64,000 bases of DNA from Hyphomonas sp. Its GTDB lineage: Bacteria > Pseudomonadota > Alphaproteobacteria > Caulobacterales > Hyphomonadaceae. The stretch is taken from NCBI GenBank assembly GCA_002700305.1, contig PACZ01000024.1, positions 62,001 to 126,000 of the forward strand, in the 5' to 3' direction. Shown here piece after piece: positions 24,789 to 34,024 of the stretch; the first letter of the stretch is position 1, and every line of letters starts with the position of its first letter. Under the pieces are notes generated by a model, which made no database searches, was not told where the DNA came from, and saw only the letters and a program-made list of their open reading frames with translations. Position numbers and translations under genes: made by a program.

Positions 24789-25669
24789 TGCTGGCGCCGG
24801 AATGCGTGGCGCCCACAGGGTGCGTGTTGGGCAATGGCCCGGTCTGGAGCGAGACCGAAGGATTTCTCTGGTGGGTCGATGTAAAGCGCGCGAAGCTGCA
24901 TCGCTACAATCCTCGAACCGGAAACACGCGACGTTACGACCTGCCGCTCCGTGCCAGCGCAATCGCGCTATATGAGGGTAGTTTTCTGATGGTGGGCGAC
25001 CGGGAAATCGGCGTCTATGATCCGTCAACGGAAGTTTATGACACTTTGCTGGGTGTTGAAACAGAACCGGAAGGCAATCGGACGAATGATGGCGGTGTGG
25101 CGCCCGACGGTTCTTTCTGGTTCGGAACGATGGACGATCAGGAGCGAGAGGCCAGCGGCAACTATTACCGGTTCGGTACCGACAAGGCGCTGAGCCAGCT
25201 GCGCCTTCCGTCTGTCCTGTCGACCAACACGATGCAGTTTTCGCCGGACGGCAAGACATTCTACACCTGCGACAGCGCTGAACAGGAAATTCTCGCCTTC
25301 GACTTCGATCAGGCGACCGGCGCACTGACCGGACGGCGTATCTTCGCTTCCACCTATGAGTTTGGCGGCTTCCCGTACGGGTCGGCTGTTGATTCGGAAG
25401 GTTGCCTCTGGACGAGCCTGTGGGGTGCATCGCGGATCGTGCGCTACACGCCGGACGGGAAGGTGGACCGGGTGATCATCCTCGCTGCCCCGAGGCCCAC
25501 CGGAATCGCCTTTGGCGGACCGGACTACAGAACCATGTTCATCACGACCGCGCGTGCCGGCATGTCATTCCCGCAGCTCGACGCGCGACCCTTGTCGGGG
25601 AGCCTGTTTGCCGTTCAGGTCGACATTCCTGGCCTGCCAGCCAGGGAGTTCGGACGCGCGATCGGCTGA
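24785..25669 (+). CDS. SMP-30/gluconolactonase-family sugar lactonase
   Basis: A 294-residue six-bladed beta-propeller lactonase. The metal-binding residues are in standard places: Glu in GPVWSETEGFLWWVDV, Asn-Asp in EGNRTNDGGVAPDGSFWFGTM, Asn in STNTMQFSPDG and Asp in FYTCDSAEQEI. The enzyme would open a sugar lactone to the acid that the preceding kinase pathway consumes. It starts with ATG-ATG at 24785, overlapping the kinase stop by 4 bp. The end has the typical GMSFPQLDARPLSGSLFAVQVDIPG-type motif. Confidence 0.88.
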   Translation: MMLAPECVAPTGCVLGNGPVWSETEGFLWWVDVKRAKLHRYNPRTGNTRRYDLPLRASAIALYEGSFLMVGDREIGVYDPSTEVYDTLLGVETEPEGNRTNDGGVAPDGSFWFGTMDDQEREASGNYYRFGTDKALSQLRLPSVLSTNTMQFSPDGKTFYTCDSAEQEILAFDFDQATGALTGRRIFASTYEFGGFPYGSAVDSEGCLWTSLWGASRIVRYTPDGKVDRVIILAAPRPTGIAFGGPDYRTMFITTARAGMSFPQLDARPLSGSLFAVQVDIPGLPAREFGRAIG

Positions 25670-25803
25670 GGAGGCAGCTGAGGCGGCCTCTTGCAAGCGC
25701 GCGCAACCCACCTCAAATGCCTTCACATTGAAATTGGTGTAGTTTAACCGTGGACGTAGCGGCTCAAAACCGCTAACCCCCCGCTTTTCAAGAGAGTGTC
25801 GGA

Positions 25804-26013
25804 ATGGCCGATAAGGTTAAGAAGAAACGGGTCGGGCCCATCACGTTCCTGCGCCAGGTGCGCGCGGAAGGGAACAAGGTGACCTGGACGTCGCGTCAGG
25901 AAACGGTTCAGGCAACGATTTTCGTTGTCATAATGTCGGTCCTTATCGCGCTCTTCCTGTTTGCCGCCGATTTCTTGATCAACTTGTTTGTAAAAGCGAT
26001 CACCGGCCTTTGA
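25804..26013 (+). CDS. secE: Preprotein translocase subunit SecE
   Basis: A short 69-residue SecE with a basic N-terminus (MADKVKKKRVGP), the conserved amphipathic FLRQVRAEGNKVTWTSRQETVQAT region, and a single C-terminal membrane helix (FVVIMSVLIALFLFAADFLI). It clamps SecY in the protein-conducting channel. nusG follows after 39 bp, the near-universal secE-nusG pairing. The upstream 134 bp hold a small hairpin (AGCGG/CCGCT, 25757-25773) and no tRNA-Trp or tuf gene, which often precede secE elsewhere. Confidence 0.96.
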   Translation: MADKVKKKRVGPITFLRQVRAEGNKVTWTSRQETVQATIFVVIMSVLIALFLFAADFLINLFVKAITGL

Positions 26014-26052
26014 GGTTTGTGACCGTCCGGTTTCAAGGAGCGCGCTGGCCCC

Positions 26053-26595
26053 ATGGCTGAAGCGAAATGGTACATTGTCCATGCCTATTCCAACTTCGAA
26101 AAGAAGGTGGCGGCAACGATTCTCGAACAGGCCCAACGCAAAGGCCTGTCTGACCTGATCGAGGATATTCAGGTTCCCACCGAAGAGGTGGTCGAAGTTG
26201 CCCGTGGCAAAAAGAAAACCGTCGAGCGCCGTCACTTCCCGGGCTATGTCCTGCTGAAGACGGTGATGACCGATGATGTGTATCACCTTGTGAAGGACAC
26301 GCCGAAAGTTTCCGGCTTCCTCGGCGCGGAAGGGGGCAAGAAGCCACTCCCGGTCCGGCAGCGCGAAGTCGATCGTATTCTTGGCACCGCATCCGATTCG
26401 ACCGCAGAGCGCCCGCGTCCCAAGATTTCGTTCGAAGTCGGCGAACAGGTGCAGGTCAATGACGGCCCGTTCCAGGGCTTCGAAGGCGCCGTGGAAGAGA
26501 TCGATGAAGAAAATGGCCGCCTGAAAGTGACCGTTTCGATCTTCGGCCGTGGAACGCCGGTCGATCTGGAATTCGAACAGGTCACAAAGGTCTGA
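26053..26595 (+). CDS. nusG: Transcription termination/antitermination factor NusG
   Basis: A 180-residue factor that rides on RNA polymerase and couples it to Rho or to the ribosome. The NGN domain opens AEAKWYIVHAYSNFEKKVAATI and includes RHFPGYVLLKTVMTDDVYHLVKDTPKVSGFLG. The C-terminal KOW domain is FEVGEQVQVNDGPFQGFEGAVEEIDEENGRL. Length and order match the alphaproteobacterial protein. It sits in the secE-nusG pair. The expected rplK is absent downstream; instead a hairpin and tRNA-His follow, so the ribosomal protein operon has been separated from nusG here. Confidence 0.97.
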   Translation: MAEAKWYIVHAYSNFEKKVAATILEQAQRKGLSDLIEDIQVPTEEVVEVARGKKKTVERRHFPGYVLLKTVMTDDVYHLVKDTPKVSGFLGAEGGKKPLPVRQREVDRILGTASDSTAERPRPKISFEVGEQVQVNDGPFQGFEGAVEEIDEENGRLKVTVSIFGRGTPVDLEFEQVTKV

Positions 26596-26602
26596 CGGGT
26601 TT

Positions 26603-26647
26603 GAGGTGATTCAGGTGGGATCCTCTGCCGGTCCCGCTTGAAACCTC
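26603..26647 (+). terminator. Long hairpin after nusG
   Basis: An outer GAGGT/ACCTC pair and an inner 11-bp stem with two G-U pairs (TTCAGGTGGGA against TCCCGCTTGAA) enclose an 11-nt loop, 8 bp after the nusG stop. There is no T-run, so it may be a Rho-linked or processing hairpin separating nusG from the tRNA gene. Confidence 0.35.
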
Positions 26648-26666
26648 GTAACATGGGTTGTATTTG
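26638..26666 (+). promoter_or_regulatory. Possible promoter for tRNA-His
   Basis: TTGAAA, a 17-bp spacer and TATTTG would start transcription about 6 bp before the mature tRNA. The -10 element is weak (3 of 6), and the -35 overlaps the post-nusG hairpin. Confidence 0.3.
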
Positions 26667-26677
26667 CCAACCCCAGT

Positions 26678-26754
26678 GCCGCCTTAGCTCAGTCGGTTAG
26701 AGCGCTAGATTGTGGATCTAGAGGTCCCCCGTTCGAACCGGGGAGGCGGTACCA
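26678..26754 (+). tRNA. tRNA-His (anticodon GTG), CCA encoded
   Basis: The cloverleaf is complete. The acceptor is GCCGCCT with AGGCGGT. The D-stem is GCTC/GAGC, the anticodon stem CTAGA/TCTAG around loop TTGTGGA (anticodon GTG), and the T-stem CCCCG/CGGGG around TTCGAAC. The discriminator is A and CCA is encoded at 26752-26754. The base before position 1 is T, so no G-1 is encoded, and the first pair is G1:U72 rather than a Watson-Crick pair. Most bacteria have G-1:C73 as the histidine identity element. The A73, G-1-less form is the one described for a group of alphaproteobacteria including Caulobacter. Confidence 0.96.
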
Positions 26755-26839
26755 TCCTTTCAATGGAATCTGCTGCGCTGCCGCACAATTGTCAGCGGGA
26801 ATGGAACTGTTTTGTGTCTCGGGCGTAATTTGACGCGCT

Positions 26840-26848
26840 TGATACAAT
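26840..26848 (+). promoter_or_regulatory. Candidate extended -10 promoter of the OmpA-type gene
   Basis: TGATACAAT fits an extended -10 (TG-N-TACAAT, 5 of 6 in the hexamer). TTTGACG lies too close upstream to act as its -35. It would give a leader of about 170 nt containing the perfect hairpin CGGGTA-GAG-TACCCG at 26953-26967. The 26755-27023 gap otherwise shows no gene. Confidence 0.4.
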
Positions 26849-27023
26849 CTGTTGCAAAAGGGCCGCGGTAGGTAGAAAATCCCTGCCGTTCCCGGGGCTT
26901 CTCTCCCAAAAGGGGCTCGCAGCGAGAGCAAATTGAGTTTAACAGGAATCATCGGGTAGAGTACCCGTATGAACCTGCGGCCGAGGACAATCCCGTCATT
27001 CGGCACACCAAAGGGGATTGAGT

Positions 27024-28205
<1,182 letters not shown>

Positions 28206-28228
28206 GGCGACACACACCTAATTGAGTT

Positions 28229-28262
28229 CGGCCCGGCCTTAGCGCCGGGCCGTTTTCGTTTT
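28229..28262 (+). terminator. Intrinsic terminator of the OmpA-type gene
   Basis: A perfect 9-bp GC-rich stem (CGGCCCGGC/GCCGGGCCG) with a 6-nt loop, followed by TTTTCGTTTT, 23 bp after the stop codon. This is the clearest intrinsic terminator in the window. Confidence 0.9.
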
Positions 28263-28313
28263 GGCCACCAGCCCGGGTCTTGCCGGATTTCGTTTCCTGT
28301 GAAACCAAGAGCC

Positions 28314-29573
28314 ATGATTGATCTGAGCACTCTGAGCAAAGAAGACGAGGCGGCTCGCGAGCGCCTTGCAGCGCGCGCGTCTGACATGATTTCGCAGACG
28401 AAGAACTGGGCGGCCATCAATACCGGGAGCTGGAATGTCGAAGGCTTGCGGAAGCTTGCCCCGATCCTGGCTGACGCCTTTTCTGAACTGGACGCGGAGG
28501 TCCGCCTTGATCCCGGCGATCCGTTTGAATCCGTCAATGACTCGGGCGAGACGGAGACGACTGAAACCTCCTCCATCATCCGCGTGTCATCGCGGCCTGA
28601 CGCGCCGGTCCAGGTCATCATGTCCGGTCACTATGATACCGTTTTTGCGCCCGGAACGTTCGAGTCGATTCGCGATCTTGGAGACGGTCGCCTGAACGGT
28701 CCTGGGCTGGCGGACATGAAAGGTGGCCTCTGTATCATGCGGGAAGCGCTGCTGGCATTCGAGGCCGGTCCGCTGAAAGACCGTCTCGGATATCAGATCG
28801 TCATCACCCCGGATGAAGAGATCGGCAATTTCTCAAGTGCCCGCGCCCTGACGGAAGCCGCCCGGTCCGGGGCGCACATAGGCATGACCTATGAGCCCTG
28901 CATGGACACCGGCGCCATGTCTGGCGGCCGGAAAGGTTCTGCGGTTTTCGATATTGTCCTGCACGGACGCGCGGCGCATGCCGGGCGCGCCAAGGAGGAG
29001 GGCCGTAGCGCGTTGGAAGCTGCCGCCGAACTCGTGGTCGGACTGGAGCAGCTGAATGGCCGCCGTGACGGGGTGACCCTGAACGTTGGATCGATTGATG
29101 GTGGGGGCCCGGTTAACATCGTTCCGGATCTCGCCATCGTCCGCTTCGGTGCCCGGGCCCCGGATGCCGATGCCGCGCAATGGGCAACTGATGAGGTTAA
29201 GCATCTGTTCGAACGGGCAACAGCACGCGACGGCATCCACGGGCATCTTCATGGCGGCTTCTACAGACCGCCCAAGCCAAGGAACTCTGCCCAGCAGGCA
29301 TTGTTCGACGCGGTGCAGGCAACGGGGAAGGCGATTGGTCTGGACCTTGTATTCCAGGACACTGGCGGCGTGTGTGAAGGCAACAACATTTTTGCGGCAG
29401 GCGTTCCCAATGTCGATACGCTGGGCGTCATGGGCGGACGTATTCATTCCAATGAGGAATATGTTCTGACAGACAGCTTTGCAGAGCGTGCCGTCTTGTC
29501 CGCTCTCATTCTCAATCGGCTTGCCGATGGGCGTCTCGATGGCGCCGGTATCAAAGCGCTAATGGATAGCTGA
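28314..29573 (+). CDS. M20-family metallohydrolase heading the arginine succinyltransferase operon
   Basis: A 419-residue zinc amidohydrolase of the ArgE/DapE/CPG2 type. Metal ligands and catalytic residues are visible: H106 and the adjacent catalytic D108 in GHYDTVF, D134 in GPGLADMKGG, E168-E169 in TPDEEIG, and a C-terminal His in GGRIHSNEEYV. The dimerisation lid contains RKGSAVFDIVLHGRAAHAG. The stop is 2 bp before astA, so it is the first gene of the ast operon. N-succinylglutamate desuccinylation, the AstE step, is a plausible role because no astE is present here and M20 enzymes include succinyl-DAP desuccinylase; this is inferred. A GTG at 28299 is an alternative start. Confidence 0.85.
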   Translation: MIDLSTLSKEDEAARERLAARASDMISQTKNWAAINTGSWNVEGLRKLAPILADAFSELDAEVRLDPGDPFESVNDSGETETTETSSIIRVSSRPDAPVQVIMSGHYDTVFAPGTFESIRDLGDGRLNGPGLADMKGGLCIMREALLAFEAGPLKDRLGYQIVITPDEEIGNFSSARALTEAARSGAHIGMTYEPCMDTGAMSGGRKGSAVFDIVLHGRAAHAGRAKEEGRSALEAAAELVVGLEQLNGRRDGVTLNVGSIDGGGPVNIVPDLAIVRFGARAPDADAAQWATDEVKHLFERATARDGIHGHLHGGFYRPPKPRNSAQQALFDAVQATGKAIGLDLVFQDTGGVCEGNNIFAAGVPNVDTLGVMGGRIHSNEEYVLTDSFAERAVLSALILNRLADGRLDGAGIKALMDS

Positions 29574-29575
29574 TC

Positions 29576-30616
29576 ATGGCAGACACCTATGTGATGCGGC
29601 CCTCGCGGCTGGATGACCTGCAATCCCTTATTGAGCTGGCAGAACTGTCAGGACCCGGATTTACCAGCCTGCCGGTGGATGTGCCCATTCTCCGCGAGCG
29701 GTTGCAGAAATCCGACGACGCATTTCTCGGCCGTCTCCAGCGCATTGAATACGGCAAGTACCTCCTGATGATGGAGAATGCCGAGACCGGCGAAGTGGTG
29801 GGGTGTTCTGCCGTGAAGGCCGGCACCGGAATTGACCAACCCTTCTTCAACTACCGGGTCATCACGCTGGCCCAGGCCAGCCAGGCGGCAGGAAACCTGC
29901 GGTTCGATATGGATGCCCTGGTGCTGACCAATGAATATGTTGGCTTTACCGAAGTCGGCACGCTGTTCCTGAAGCCGGAACATCGCGGGGGCGGCGCCGG
30001 GCGCCTGGCGGCCCAATCCCGCTACTTGCTCATGGCGGCGGAACCGGAACGTTTTGGTACCAAGGTGCTGGCCGAACTTCGTGGCGTCGTGGACAATGAA
30101 GGGCGTTCCCCGTTCTGGGAGTGCCTGGGGCGTCATTTTTTCAGAATGGATTTCACCGAGGCGGATCGTTTGTCCGCGACAACGGATAACCAGTTCATTC
30201 TGGATCTGATGCCGAAATATCCGATCTATGTGGACCTGTTGCCGCCGGAAGCGCGCGAGGTTATCGGCCGGTGCCATTCCGACGGCGTGGGCGCGTACAA
30301 GCTGCTGCAGTGGGAAGGTTTCGAATTCGACCGCACCGTGGATATTTTCGATGGCGGCCCGCTGGTGACTGTTCAGCGCCGCCATATCCGCACCATTCAG
30401 GAAAGTCGCCGCGTCAGGTTCGAAGCCGGTGATGTTGATTCCGATCCGGCTGCGAAGCAGGGGCTCGCGTCCAGTGACATGATGCCCGAATTCAGGGTCA
30501 GTCTTGCAAAGAGCATTTTGAAAGATTCGCAAACCGCGGTCGTCAGCCCGGACACTCTGGCGCTTCTGAAGCTGAAGCCCGGATCCGAAGGACGAATCTG
30601 GCAACGGAGTAAATAG
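29576..30616 (+). CDS. astA: Arginine N-succinyltransferase
   Basis: Catalyses the first step of the AST pathway, succinyl-CoA plus arginine to N2-succinylarginine. The 346-residue protein has the GNAT-like fold with family-specific stretches VGCSAVKAGTGIDQPFFNYR, ELRGVVDNEGRSPFWECLGRHFFRMDF, NQFILDLMPKYPIYVDLLPPEA and the DIFDGGPLVTVQRRHIRTI C-terminal part. It begins 2 bp after the M20 gene and ends 2 bp before astD. It is the single-subunit form (no aruF/aruG duplication). Confidence 0.95.
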   Translation: MADTYVMRPSRLDDLQSLIELAELSGPGFTSLPVDVPILRERLQKSDDAFLGRLQRIEYGKYLLMMENAETGEVVGCSAVKAGTGIDQPFFNYRVITLAQASQAAGNLRFDMDALVLTNEYVGFTEVGTLFLKPEHRGGGAGRLAAQSRYLLMAAEPERFGTKVLAELRGVVDNEGRSPFWECLGRHFFRMDFTEADRLSATTDNQFILDLMPKYPIYVDLLPPEAREVIGRCHSDGVGAYKLLQWEGFEFDRTVDIFDGGPLVTVQRRHIRTIQESRRVRFEAGDVDSDPAAKQGLASSDMMPEFRVSLAKSILKDSQTAVVSPDTLALLKLKPGSEGRIWQRSK

Positions 30617-30618
30617 GT

Positions 30619-32070
30619 ATGGATGGCGTCTACATAAACGGACAATGGCGCAGCGGCGCGGGCAACCACTTCCAGAATCATTGCCCTGCAACGGGAGATG
30701 TCGTCTGGGACGGGCGCGGCGCGAACGCGGACGAAGTCAACGAAGCTGTCGCATCTGCCCGGCAGGCTTTCCATGACTGGGCCAATCTTCCCCAGAGCGA
30801 CCGGACAGCCATTCTGGAGCGGTATGCGGACGAAATCGAAAAACGTACTGACGCGATTGCCGAAACCATCAGCTGCGACATGGGCAAGGTGTTTTGGGAG
30901 TCCAGATCCGAAGCCGCGACCATGAAGGCAAAAGTGGCTGTTTCCATAGCTGCACAGGTGGAGCGCGCAGGCAGCAAGTTCAGCGAAGCCAATTTTGGTT
31001 CATCGCATCTGACACATCGCCCGCACGGGGTGATGGCCGTGTTCGGGCCTTTTAATTTTCCGGGGCATCTGCCGAACGGGCACATTGTTCCTGCGCTCCT
31101 TGCGGGCAATACGTGCGTGTTCAAACCATCTGAACTGGCGCCCGGTGTGGCGTTTCACATGGCTGAGGCTTTTGCCGCGGCCGGACTCCCAGAAGGCTGT
31201 CTGAACATCGTACATGGCGGGCGGGAGACCGGCGGCGCACTGCTCAATGCAGACATCAACGGGCTGCTGTTCACGGGCTCTGCGGCCACGGGTGTGCACT
31301 TTCACAAACACTTTGCAGGTCGGCCGGAAGTTATCCTGGCGCTGGAAATGGGCGGAAACAATCCACTCATCATCTGGGACCCGGCAGATGTGGATGCAGC
31401 GGCCGACATCGCGGCCCAGTCTGCCTTCCTGACCAGCGGACAGCGGTGTTCCTGCGCCCGCCGGGTCGTCCTGCCAAAGGGCGCCTGGGGCGACCAGGTT
31501 GCCGATGCAATCGTCGCACGCGCTGAAGGGTTGGCCATCGGCGCCTGGGATGAGGAAGGCATGTTCATGGGGCCGCTCGTATCTGAGAAAGCGGCCGTGA
31601 ATGCGGTGGAGTTCCAGGAAATGCTGGTCGCGCGCGGCGGACGCGCGCTGAAGGCGCTGGAACATCTGGAGCGGGGCGGTGGCTTCGTGTCTGCCGGCGT
31701 TGTGGATGTCACAGACGCAAGCGATATTCCGGATGAGGAATTGTTCGGCCCGGTCATGCAGATCGTGCGGGTTGAGAATTTTGATGAGGCTCTCGCCCGC
31801 GCAAATGCGACGCGATACGGCTTGTCCGGCGGGCTGGTGAGTGATGATGATGCGCTCTGGGTGCGTGCGCATCGCGAAATGCGTGCCGGCATCCTCAACC
31901 GGAACCGTCCAACGGCGGGTGCCAGTGGCGCAATGCCGTTTGGCGGCCCGGGCCTGTCAGGAAACTTCCGTCCGGGCGCATACTATGCGGCCGATTATTG
32001 TGCCTGGCCTCAGGCGAGCCAGGTATCAGACAAGGCCGCGCGCATGAGCGCCCAGGGTTTCCCGAAGTGA
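30619..32070 (+). CDS. astD: Succinylglutamate-semialdehyde dehydrogenase
   Basis: A 483-residue NAD(P)-dependent aldehyde dehydrogenase that oxidises N-succinylglutamate semialdehyde in arginine catabolism. Visible are the catalytic Cys in FLTSGQRCSCARRVV, the general-base Glu in LALEMGGNNPL, the Rossmann FTGSAATGVHFHKHFAGRPE and the AstD-type start YINGQWRSGAGNHF. AVFGPFNFPGHLPNGHIVPALLAGN is the substrate-channel signature. The stop overlaps the GTG start of astB by 4 bp. Confidence 0.95.
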   Translation: MDGVYINGQWRSGAGNHFQNHCPATGDVVWDGRGANADEVNEAVASARQAFHDWANLPQSDRTAILERYADEIEKRTDAIAETISCDMGKVFWESRSEAATMKAKVAVSIAAQVERAGSKFSEANFGSSHLTHRPHGVMAVFGPFNFPGHLPNGHIVPALLAGNTCVFKPSELAPGVAFHMAEAFAAAGLPEGCLNIVHGGRETGGALLNADINGLLFTGSAATGVHFHKHFAGRPEVILALEMGGNNPLIIWDPADVDAAADIAAQSAFLTSGQRCSCARRVVLPKGAWGDQVADAIVARAEGLAIGAWDEEGMFMGPLVSEKAAVNAVEFQEMLVARGGRALKALEHLERGGGFVSAGVVDVTDASDIPDEELFGPVMQIVRVENFDEALARANATRYGLSGGLVSDDDALWVRAHREMRAGILNRNRPTAGASGAMPFGGPGLSGNFRPGAYYAADYCAWPQASQVSDKAARMSAQGFPK

Positions 32071-33386
32071 CTGCGCGGGAGGTCAATTTTGATGGGCTGA
32101 TCGGCCCAAGCCACAATTATGGCGGTTTGTCGGACGGCAATCTCGCGAGCTCACGAAACGCCGGTGATGTTTCCAATCCGAGGGAAGCGGCGCTTCAGGG
32201 GCTGGAGAAGATGCGCGCCCTCATCAGGGCAGGGCTGACGCAGGGTATTCTCCCGCCATTGCCACGTCCGAATTTTGACTTGCTTGCATCGGCAGGGTTT
32301 GGAGGGAGTGATCAGCAGATCCTTGAAGCGGCCGCCGCCCGGGCCCCGCGGCTTCTGAAGGTCGCATACTCAGCCAGCAGCATGTGGACGGCCAACGCAG
32401 CAACAGTGTCCCCATCCGCTGATACAGCGGATGGCCGGCTGCATCTTACGGCTGCCAATCTATCCACCATGCTGCACCGCTCCATCGAACATCCGGACAC
32501 GACAGCCTCGCTGCAGGCGATCTTTCGCGATGACCGGCACTTCTCGGTTCACGCCGCACTGCCCATGCATCCGGACTTTGCCGACGAAGGGGCTGCCAAC
32601 CATGTTCGTCTTTGTGCCGCGCATGGCCAACCTGGCGTGGAGCTGTTCGTCTATGGCCGGGAGGCGGGAGAAAGCACAGCCGGTTTCCCGGCGAGACAGA
32701 CCCGTCTTGCCGCTGAAAGCATTGCACGTGGGCATGGGCTGAGCGAGGGGCGTCGTGTTTTTGCACGCCAGTCCAGAGAAGCCATCAATGCCGGGGCCTT
32801 CCACAATGACGTGGTTTGCGTCGGCGCGCTTGATACGCTGTTCTTCCATGAAGCCGCGTTCGAGGATACAGAGTCCGCACTGGCAGACTTGCAGAATGCT
32901 TCGAAGGGACTGTTCGAGTTAAAGCCTGTCATGGTGGCGTCGGCGGATGTTTCCCTTCAGGACGCGATCCGCTCCTACCTTTTCAATTCCCAACTGCTGA
33001 GCATGCCCGGTGACTCCCGTCTGGTGCTGGTGGCGCCAACAGAGGTGCGTGAGACGGAATCGACCCGTGCATATTGTGAAAAGCTGGTGAGCGGGAATGG
33101 TCCGATTGGCCGGGTCCATTATGTCGACGTCAGGCAGTCCATGCGCAATGGTGGCGGCCCTGCCTGCTTACGGTTGCGCGTGGTGATGACAGATGCCGAG
33201 CTTGCAGCCTGTCATCAGGGTGTCCTGCTGACGGAAGAACGGATCGACGCGCTGCAGACGGTCGTACGCAAATACTACCGGGACCGGCTCGCTCCGGATG
33301 ACCTCGCGGATTCGTCATTTGCCGATGAGTGCCGAATTGCGCGAGAGGCGTTGCTCGATGTTCTTGAGTTGGAGGAACTGGCATGA
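32067..33386 (+). CDS. astB: N-succinylarginine dihydrolase
   Basis: A 439-residue pentein-fold enzyme converting N2-succinylarginine to N2-succinylornithine, CO2 and ammonia. The start REVNFDGLIGPSHNYGGLS aligns with the E. coli protein and fixes the start as GTG 32067, overlapping the astD stop (GTGA). Other landmarks are SSMWTANAATVSPSADTADGR, FSVHAALPMH, ANHVRLC, ELFVYGRE, FHNDVVCV (His region) and NGGGPACLRLRVV, which holds the catalytic Cys. The frame is open further upstream inside astD, but that part has no homology. The 3' end overlaps maiA by 4 bp. Confidence 0.95.
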   Translation: MTAREVNFDGLIGPSHNYGGLSDGNLASSRNAGDVSNPREAALQGLEKMRALIRAGLTQGILPPLPRPNFDLLASAGFGGSDQQILEAAAARAPRLLKVAYSASSMWTANAATVSPSADTADGRLHLTAANLSTMLHRSIEHPDTTASLQAIFRDDRHFSVHAALPMHPDFADEGAANHVRLCAAHGQPGVELFVYGREAGESTAGFPARQTRLAAESIARGHGLSEGRRVFARQSREAINAGAFHNDVVCVGALDTLFFHEAAFEDTESALADLQNASKGLFELKPVMVASADVSLQDAIRSYLFNSQLLSMPGDSRLVLVAPTEVRETESTRAYCEKLVSGNGPIGRVHYVDVRQSMRNGGGPACLRLRVVMTDAELAACHQGVLLTEERIDALQTVVRKYYRDRLAPDDLADSSFADECRIAREALLDVLELEELA

Positions 33387-34024
33387 TCCGTCTTCATGAC
33401 TACTGGCGCTCGTCAGCCGCGTACCGCGTGCGCATTGCCCTCAATCTCAAAGGCCTGTCTTACGAACAGGTGCCTGTGAATATTGCACCGGGGGCAGACG
33501 AGCAGTTGTCCGACGCTTACCGGTCTGTAAATCCGCAGATGCGCGTACCGACGCTGGAAGTGGATGGCGTGAAGACCGGGCAGTCGATGGCTATTCTAGA
33601 GTGGCTGGAAGAAACCTACCCGGATCCTGCGATCCTTCCGTCAGACCTCGAGAGCCGGCTTCAGGCACGCGCCTTCGCGGACACGATTGCTTGCGACATT
33701 CATCCGCTGAACAATCTTTCCGTTCTGGCTACGCTGAGACAGGATTTTGGAGCCGATGATGCCGCCGTGACGCGTTGGTATCACGACTGGATCCGCCGCG
33801 GCTTTCAGGCGCTGGAAGGGTTTGCTGCGGCGCGGACGAGCGGATCGTTCCTGTTCGGGGATGCGCCGACAATTGCGGAAATCACGCTCATTCCTCAGGT
33901 GTCGAATGCGCGGAGATTCGAGATGGATCTTTCGGCTTTTCCGGCGCTGGTGGAGATTGATGCAGCTTGCCGCGAGCTGGACGCCTTCCGCAAGGCGTCG
34001 CCGGAGGCCAACAGGCCCGCTTAG
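33383..34024 (+). CDS. maiA: Maleylacetoacetate isomerase-like glutathione S-transferase
   Basis: A 213-residue zeta-class GST. The N-terminal thioredoxin fold includes YWRSSAAYRVRIALNLKGL, with the conserved Ser-Ser-x-x that activates glutathione, and VNPQMRVPTLEVDG with the cis-Pro. The C-terminal helical part includes the DIHPLNNLSVL motif typical of maleylacetoacetate isomerases. The usual role is glutathione-dependent cis-trans isomerisation in tyrosine breakdown. Its place as last gene of the arginine operon (4-bp overlap with astB) is noteworthy, as no tyrosine genes are near. Its stop interlocks with that of the convergent DUF3089-like gene. Confidence 0.85.
   Translation: MIRLHDYWRSSAAYRVRIALNLKGLSYEQVPVNIAPGADEQLSDAYRSVNPQMRVPTLEVDGVKTGQSMAILEWLEETYPDPAILPSDLESRLQARAFADTIACDIHPLNNLSVLATLRQDFGADDAAVTRWYHDWIRRGFQALEGFAAARTSGSFLFGDAPTIAEITLIPQVSNARRFEMDLSAFPALVEIDAACRELDAFRKASPEANRPA

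Noticed and set aside
25720..25803. A tRNA-like or strong promoter element upstream of secE
   Set aside because: No cloverleaf can be drawn; the only structure is a 5-bp hairpin, and the -35/-10 matches (TTCACA, TAACCG) are too weak to call.
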